Part shown: positions 56,850 to 64,000 of the stretch, piece by piece
Layout of the letters: every line of letters starts with the position of its first letter
Numbering within the stretch: the first letter of the stretch is position 1
NCBI GenBank assembly: GCA_028023455.1
Contig: JAQFVV010006221.1
Span: 4,541,166-4,605,165 of the forward strand
Source: Epiperipatus broadwayi
Taxonomy: Eukaryota; Onychophora; Udeonychophora; Euonychophora; Peripatidae
Length of the DNA stretch: 64,000 nt
Reading direction: 5' to 3'
The notes under the pieces: generated by a model
What the model was told of the DNA's origin: nothing
What the model saw: only the letters and a program-made list of their open reading frames with translations
The model's database searches: none
Position numbers and translations under genes: made by a program

Positions 56850-59300
56850 TTATAATCCAGTTTCTCCAATCCATAACATCTCTTCACATTATTTCAAAAA
56901 CTTTCTCATGTATTCACCTTACATATGATCTCTTTATAGTTTTTTTTAAATCTATTAGGATACAGCTTAAGATTTCATTGTTCCCTACTATCTTCTCCTT
57001 TAGTGCTATATTCAGCCCAATTCCATTTCAGCTTCTTAACTTATTCGATAAGGAGTCGGTTCACTGTTTAATTTTTCATCTATATATTTTGCTTTTGATT
57101 CCTCCTTGTTAACTCCCAACATAAAACATTCCACAAGTCTTTGAACACTTTCTACTAAATATCCAAGTTTCACATCCATAAGTAAGCATTTGTAAAATTA
57201 TTTATTAAAAAAACTTCCTTTTTAAATACAAAGGCATATTTTCTTTTAATATTGAGATAATTTTAATTAAAGTGCTTCATATAATTTTAAATCTATGATT
57301 AATTTTATCCCTTATATTTCCATATGAATTAATAATCTGACTGATGGATTTGTAATTGCTAACTTCTTATTCGTGATTATCAATTTTTTTCTGTCAAAAA
57401 AAAACCAACTAAAACAGTATGTTTTATTTTATTTTTTAGCACTTATTTTTAGCCTTTCTTATTTTCATATCTTCTGTAAGATCTACAGACATAAGGAATA
57501 TCTGCTTATTTTTATTTTTTTAGCTGCTCAATTTAGTCCACAAAATACTTCCCATAAAACTTTTACCAAATGTTTAGGAGATAGAATCATTCTCAAACTA
57601 TTATCAATGTTAATTTTCTTAATACCAAATCACTTGTACTGCATTTGGATAAATATTCTTCAGAATTTGACAGTGTTCCAGATATATGACTTGATAGTCT
57701 AAAGCTTTAAACAATACAGAAATTCTTATAGAATCAATGCCTTTTTCATGATCTACAAACCCAAAAATTTGACATTATCCTGAATCCATATCTTTATGGT
57801 CTAAAATCTTAATCAATGCGGAAATGCTTATAAATTCACATGACTTTTCATAATCTGCAAAACCAAACATGATATTAACTCATACTCATTGATCCATTCT
57901 ACATATATGGTCTATTGTGCGTAAATACTTCTAAATCTCACTTATTCTTTTGGTGAGTTTGAGTCTAAAGTTTTTGGTGGTCTAATTGTAATGATTTTAA
58001 TAAAGATTTTGTATACCAACAGCCTATAGGTCTGTAATTTCTAATATTTTTCTTTTTACCTTTTTTCAATGTCAACAACACAACTGAGAATATCTTTATT
58101 ATTTAGTACATAGCTTTGTCAATAATTTCTCTATTTCTTTGATTGCTTCTTTTAAATTGTCTATAATAATATCATTTCTTGGAGATTTTGTCATTTGTTA
58201 AAGATTCAGTTGCATGTCTCAGATCTTAAGACTTTCAAAAACTGTTTGTAATCATAGGATTCTGTGTGACTTTCTTGTTCAAAAAGTTCTTTATAAATTT
58301 TTTCTAGACATTTTTTAATGTCATCCTTTTTAAAAAACAGTGCCACCTTTTTTTTTTATTGCTGAAATAACTTCCCTTTCAATATTAAAATGTTTGTATG
58401 TCTGTGATTTGTTTTCTTCTATAACTGCTTTTATCACTTCACAATTGTATTTTCTTATATCATCATTAATCCTTTTTCATGCCATTTCACAGAATTCTAG
58501 ATAGTATTCAATTTTGCTACAAGGGGCAACTAAAAATATTTTTATATTCCTTGTATTCTTCATAAATTCCCATTACTCACTTCCAAATTTACTGTGAATA
58601 GTGTTTTTTTTTTGCATTAGCTATCCATATCCACTGCGTAACTGTTCTTAATAAAAAAAATCAATTATGTTATTTATCTCATTCAACATCTTTGAAGTCT
58701 ATTAATATTTTAGAATGATTTTTCCAATTCTAGCTTAAATTCATTAAATTGTTTCTGAAGGTTTTGGATATCAATTGTTAATATTATCTTTCTTAATAAA
58801 TTTTATTTCTCTAAATTAATCTCATTAATGGATAATCATTTTCTGTATTAAAACTATTAAGAAAACTACAATCTTGAAACAGATATGTTCTGTTAATCAA
58901 AATATTATTCAAATTCTACCATATTTGCATTTGGATGATTCTATGCCCATTTTCACTTAGAATTACTTTCAAAAAAAGAAGTTTGTTTTTAATTTTCTGT
59001 GAATTCCATCTTTGTTTTATCTCATTTATCTCTCTTACTATTTACTCACATTTCCATCTTTTAATCATTTTCCAATTCTAATATTAAAGTTTCCCATGAC
59101 AATTTCAAAATGTTATTTGTCATGAACAAAAGCATTCTGTATAAAATTTATTTTAAAAAATTCAGTACTTCTTTTCACAATGAGAATTTGATGAGCACAA
59201 ACCTGAATTATTTGCATTTGATATTTTCCATTTCTTACCATTCTTATTTGACAATCTGAATTAAAAAGAGAGATCATTGTTAATCTACATAAAGTTATAT
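56850..59300 (-). pseudogene. Decayed RTE-like LINE
   Basis: On the minus strand, traces of the element appear in the correct order. Near 59,250-59,160 there is an endonuclease-domain trace reading RNGKYQMQIIQVCAHQIL. Near 58,060-58,020 is the RT motif KKKNIRNYRPIG (family: NYRPIS/T). Near 57,260-57,150 is NMP.YLKRKVF, then a decayed TYGxETW segment, parallel to the fragment at 49.9 kb. Stops and shifts are dense, so no ORF survives. The plus frame at 57,373-57,702 is an antisense opening. Confidence 0.7.
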
Positions 59301-60850
59301 AAATATGTCTGATTTTAGTAATTTAAAGTCTATATCTGATGTTAAAAAAAAAAATTGCTAATCTAGTAAATAGCAATTAATAATCATTTATGAAATTCTT
59401 AAAAGGCAATTGTGAATAATTGCTAAAAAGATAACCTTTATAATGTAAACTTGCATAATGTACATCAATAAATGCAAAATAATAAATTATTACATTTAAG
59501 AACTATGCAGGAGTTGGTCTGGCTTAGGAAACCTCCTTGGATCACAATGCGTATTAAGAATTATTAGCATATTTTTCTTTTACAAAGTATGTAGCTATGT
59601 GGTTGAAATTAAAAGTATCAATTATGGTTTTTAGAAATATATTTATTAACATAATTTCCAATTATCTAAAGAACTTAGGATTAACCAATCAAAACAACAA
59701 GCCATTCAAATATTAGTAAAAAATAATGGGCATTAGTAAAAAATAATGAGCACAAGTTTCCATATTACACTGGATTTGCAGATGACAAATAGTCATTGGA
59801 CTCTATCTATGATTAAACCGAAAAATCATAACCTTAATTTAAGATTTGCTATATCTAAAGCATTATATATATATAGATTAATAAAACTTAAGATTTAGTT
59901 TGTAAATAGATATAAAAAATGAATAAAGGAATATAAAATTAAATCAAGACTGAGAAGAATGTATCTAATTAAGACTATAAGTAAACAAATAATTCAATAT
60001 TTAATAACAATAATCTGGCATTAATTTAAATTCAGTATTCATGAATGTAAAGGTCTCTGGTTCAATTCCCATATTAGTACAATCACTGTTCAAATCAGCA
60101 CTACTTGAAGAATAAAGAATAATACCTTATAAACACTATATTTTTAATATGATTTTAATTTATTTTTTGTTTGTTCTAGAGTCTTATTATATACAGGTTT
60201 AAGAAATGAAGGGTTGCAGACTGTCAATTATATATAAATTATAAGATAATCATTACCCTATTGTTATCATTACAAATTATTTTGCTGGCTTTTATTTATA
60301 GATTACAACAATATCTCTTCTGCACTAGAAAATCTTGGAATTAATATAATACAAATAGAATACCAGTAATCCAGATTCTATGGTTTATCTGTCTAAATAA
60401 CATTTTTTAATTTAATCTAAGAATCCACATTCTTTTAAAAAATAATAATAATAAATGCAGTAATATAAATTACACACACATATAAAAAACAAAATTAAAA
60501 AAAACACAAGCACACACATGTGAAAGTTAATACCTATAAATCAATGTGCCTAATTGGTATTTATATCACCAAACATCACATGTATTTATTTATATCAATG
60601 TCCTGCTTACTATTTTATATTTTCAGGACTAATTTTATTAAAACTAAGAGAAATTTATAATACTTTTTAAAAACAAATCTAATCCATAAAACAAAGCAAA
60701 AAATGTTAGAATTAATTGATAAATGTTTATTTATTTATTTTAATTGTGTAAAAATAAACATATAAAAATGAAAACAAGGAATTTCTGTTGAAGTTACTAA
60801 CAATACACAGGTGCTTTAAAACATGCCAGATTTATAATGAGAGAACATAG
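59301..60850. other. AT-rich stretch
   Basis: A short direct repeat, ATTAGTAAAAAATAATG, occurs twice at about 59,715-59,750. A (CA/TA)-rich patch lies at 60,470-60,520. No gene seen. Confidence 0.4.
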
Positions 60851-60869
60851 AAAGTGAATTAATAATTTT

Positions 60870-61280
60870 TATTAGTTATATATTAGACTAGAGATTATCC
60901 AATCATGAATATTTCTGCAGTGTAATTTTTATTACATCATTCATGAAAGATAGGGGCTGGTTTCTATCCACTTTTAACAACTTGTAGAGGGATGTAATCA
61001 TAAATATATGACCCAAGACATATGAAAAAGATGGGTGATATCTATATATACTGAACAATGATAAAGATATGTGCAAGATATTGTAGTCTGGGTCTACTGA
61101 TAAGTGCTGGTACAGCATGAAATGTACATCTCGGGAATTACACAACTTTTTCCCACACCTTTGGTCATTTGTTTATGATTATATCCTTCCACAATGTGTT
61201 AAAAGTGGATAGAAACCAATTACTACCTTGCATGAGAGTGATGTAATGAAAATTATACTACAGAAATATTATTCATTTCA
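60870..61280. repeat. Foldback repeat (relative of 48.15 kb)
   Basis: TATTTCTGCAGTGTAATTTT, then GCTGGTTTCTATCCACTTTT, pairs with AAAAGTGGATAGAAACCAAT, then AAATTATACTACAGAAATA. The central part CTACTGATAAGTGCTGGTAC resembles the CTGATGAGTGCTGGTTT of the SINE at 62.1 kb, so both may share an ancestral unit. The minus frame at 60,903-61,145 is repeat. Confidence 0.75.
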
Positions 61281-61599
61281 GAAAGTATATTATTAATGCT
61301 TATTTTTTAATCCAGAAAAACCACTAATATGAAAGTCTTAGACACATCTGTATAGTAAACTTAGTACAATCATTTTTCCATTAATTTATGCAATATTAGC
61401 TTGAAAAAAATAAATGACAAAACAAAATCTAAAAATTTTTTAATATTGAAAATCAGTTTTTAAAAGGAATAGTCTACTTCTTTTAATTATATTTCTTTTA
61501 TTTAATTGTCTTTTTGTTGTTGTTTTGCTAAAAATATATATTAAATAATCTCATCAAATTATTTCTATTTCACCATTATTTATATTTTAATTAACGTCA

Positions 61600-61668
61600 T
61601 GCCACAGGATCGATTCTGGAACTCATAGATCCGGTGCTCGATGTTCTAGCAATAAAGCCATATGTCCT
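61600..61668 (-). repeat. tRNA-like relic
   Basis: On the minus strand TTTATTGCTAGAACATCGAG followed by a B-box-like GTTCCAGAATCGATCC. The A-box is poor. Probably the head of a degraded tRNA-derived SINE. Confidence 0.35.
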
Positions 61669-62059
61669 TTTTTTCTTCATCCTTAATAGATTCTAAAAAT
61701 AAAATAAAAAATACAACAGACTTTAGAGTACTGTATCACTTTGTATTTGCTATAATTTTATCTGTATAAACCAATTATCATGGAAATAAACTAATTTAAC
61801 TATCCAATTTAAATGAATATGTCAACCAATCTATTTCTTTTTTACCCCATTTAAAATCAGCATTTTGGTCAGGTTAAAATCAAACCCTTAATGGATTTTC
61901 CTGAAAAAGTGGATATTTTATTAGTGTTAAGTGAAGTCATTTGTTTATTAGATCCACTTCTTTTCCCCACTATAAATAAATGTTTGTAGATTGCTAACAA
62001 TACTTTGTAATCAATATTCAGAAATAAATAATTTTTCATTAATAAATATAAGCTGAGCA

Positions 62060-62245
62060 TTAATTGTATATATGAGTGGAAATGATAATCCGGACCAACT
62101 GATGAGTGCTGGTTTGGCACGAAATACATATCTTGTGATTATTTATCTTTTCGACATTGCGTGATCAAGTGTGTCAGCAGTATGAGATAGCGTGGATAGT
62201 TGAGAGTCATGTGAAAGTCTGAGTTCAAACCCCCTAATGTATTAC
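62060..62245 (+). repeat. tRNA-like SINE copy (plus orientation)
   Basis: CCGGACCAACTGATGAGTGC, then TGGCACGAAATACATATC, then TTATTTATCTTTTCGAC, then an A-box-like TATGAGATAGCGTGG and a B-box-like GAGTTCAAACCCC. Full linear version of the family folded back at 54,270. Confidence 0.75.
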
Positions 62246-62249
62246 ATAT

Positions 62250-63050
62250 TGAAGTGCAGGTATGAAAAAACCTGTACTGTAGAAAAAATTTATGTTATTA
62301 ATAAATATTGTAAAATTGGCTATACTTTGAATAAAATCCTTAGGACTGAAGAATTGGAATTTAAAATGTGTTCATTTCCTACTAAATTGTATGGTTGATT
62401 TTTTCTTTTTATTAATAAAAAATATTAAAAGTAATTTACTCAAAAACATTTTTATTCTATTGTAAAAAAAAAACGCTGATTGTGAAATAATAAAATTCAT
62501 AAAAGAAGCATTATTGTATGAAAAAATAAGCTCACTTTTAACGCAAGTCCTATAGAAATATATATATATGGATTGCATAAGAAATTATATGGCTGAAAAC
62601 TACAATATATTCTAATCATATTTTTGTTTTACTGGCCAGTATATCAATATCAAATCAATCAGTCATATTATAATGAGACATGTAGCATTAAATTAAGAGT
62701 AGATAAATATCCATTTACTGATCAATATTATATTGTTAGATGATTTATCAAAAGATCTATTAAGAAAAAGATCCTAATTTACTTAGAAATATTAAGTTTC
62801 CTGAAAAAAAATTCAAGATTACACATATTCAAATCTTAGTTCGTGGACCTAAGGAATGCACTAATTTCTGAAATTATTTGTAAGGTCTGCCAATAAGTCT
62901 TTTTAACAGGTTTTGGGCTTTTGAATATATTAATCTCAAGACTATTTAGGCAAGTTGTTATTTTTAAATGTCTTACAAAGTCATAAAATTATTGCTAAGA
63001 TCCACATAGAGTTATCCATAATATTTTACATCCCAGCCAGACTGCATGAG
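62250..63050. other. AT-rich stretch
   Basis: No gene or repeat recognised. Confidence 0.4.
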
Positions 63051-63053
63051 GCA

Positions 63054-63125
63054 GACTATTTTAGACCATCTTTTCTATGTCCCTAACAAGACTATTTTAG
63101 ACCATCTTTTCTATGTCCCTAACAA
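63054..63125. repeat. Exact 36-bp tandem duplication
   Basis: GACTATTTTAGACCATC through CCCTAACAA occurs twice head to tail without a difference. It is recent or conserved by chance. Surroundings are featureless. Confidence 0.9.
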
Positions 63126-63607
63126 TTTCTCGTAAGCAGAAACATTTTTAAACAAGGAATATCTAAACATATAGTGTTTGGTGAGATAAAACTCTTGTCC
63201 CAAATCTAGATTCAACTGAACTGATTAATAATTCTATTGCCTCAAACAATGATCACAACTAAGGATTTCCAATCTACTAAATTGATCGTCATGAAGAACT
63301 TGTGCTAAAAATAAAATTAAAAACTGAAATCAGAAATACTACCACAATTAATATGTGGAGATGATTATTTAACATGAGAGACTCAGGAAAACTGGGCAAT
63401 ACATTAACTTAAGTGATTGTAAACATGATGAACTGAACCTTATCTTATAAGACAGCAGGAGATAGTTTAGGTCAGATATGGTTTATTGATTATTCACAAT
63501 TAATCTTCATATCTAAAAGTCATTCCATTATGCACGACCTATAGATTCTATTAATAGCTTGAGTACAGCACCCAATAATTGAAATAATTTAATCGTAAAT
63601 AGTGAAT

Positions 63608-63782
63608 AAACAGAGCAAAACTCTCCATATAGTATTGCCACCTGTGCTAAACAGAGTAATCAATGGATGCCAGAAGGCTTGTGCATAAAATGCCTATCTA
63701 ATGCACAAGCCACGTCTGGCATCCATTGATTACTCTGTTTAGCACAGGTGGCAATACTGTATGGAGAGTTTTGCTCTGTTTA
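63608..63782. mobile_element. Short, near-perfect palindromic copy of the foldback SINE-like family
   Basis: AAACAGAGCAAAACTCTCC, then TTGCCACCTGTGCTAAACAG, then ATCAATGGATGCCAGA, folds back onto its complement. The centre lies near 63,695. Only the end module and the nearest part of the body are left. The inverse at the right ends GAGAGTTTTGCTCTGTTTA. Confidence 0.85.
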
Positions 63783-64000
63783 TCAACAATTAATGTGCTA
63801 GTATAGGAAATGTGATCATGTGATGTATAAATAGTGAAATGAAACTATTCTTTTCACTTCTTCCTTTAGTATTATTTTCTGACTTTATATTGCATCTTTA
63901 TTTAATAAAAAATAAGCATCAGAATTTTATGAAATAATTAGATTTTTGTAATTCAGTGACATCTGTTGTGATTATTTATACATTAAAAATTCATATTAGG

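Noticed and set aside
57373-57702. A 109-aa plus frame
   Set aside because: It runs antisense to RTE-like LINE traces and has low-complexity hydrophobic composition typical of AT-rich reverse strands.

Overview
This is a window of an AT-rich animal nuclear genome, almost certainly from an invertebrate. It has interrupted genes with GT-AG introns, many A/T runs and microsatellites, tRNA-promoter SINE-like repeats, and decayed LINEs of RTE-like and Jockey/I-like type. It also holds a Penelope-like element, a Ty3/gypsy LTR element, and mariner, pogo-like and hAT-like DNA transposons. Nothing in the sequence fixes the species. Most open reading frames in the window are chance openings or transposon debris.

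One host gene is recognisable. It is a cytochrome b561 family ascorbate-dependent transmembrane electron carrier on the minus strand. Its internal exons lie at 54,131-53,923 and 45,438-45,284. Two alternative last exons lie at 37,333-37,144 and 13,264-13,075. All four have matching splice sites and phases. The first exons were not found and are probably beyond 64,000.

The main structural event is a direct tandem segmental duplication. Unit 1 (7,801-28,693) and unit 2 (28,694 to about 41,574) both derive from an ancestral segment of about 6 kb that carried the last b561 exon. The units now differ in length because each collected its own insertions. Unit 1 gained a foldback element with a tRNA-Lys-like sequence (10,325-11,751), a pogo-like element (11,888-12,833), an 11.7-kb Ty3/gypsy element with LTRs of about 2.86 kb (13,960-25,684), a piece of about 100 bp near 26,003, and a foldback SINE-like element (27,096-27,846). 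Unit 2 gained a 1.85-kb TIR element (28,869-30,719), a head-to-head pair of Penelope-like elements forming a palindrome of about 3.6 kb (31,217-34,888), and a second pogo-like copy (39,434-40,722). Each unit shows the empty site for the other's insertions.

Outside the duplication, the left flank (1-7,800) holds a small hairpin repeat, two unassigned small ORFs and a Jockey/I-like LINE remnant. The right flank (41,575-64,000) holds LINE fragments (43.6-44.5, 49.7-50.2, 52.9-53.5 and 56.8-59.3 kb), a deleted mariner, a hAT-like MITE and many foldback SINE-like repeats. Coordinates of decayed elements are approximate because alignment was by eye.
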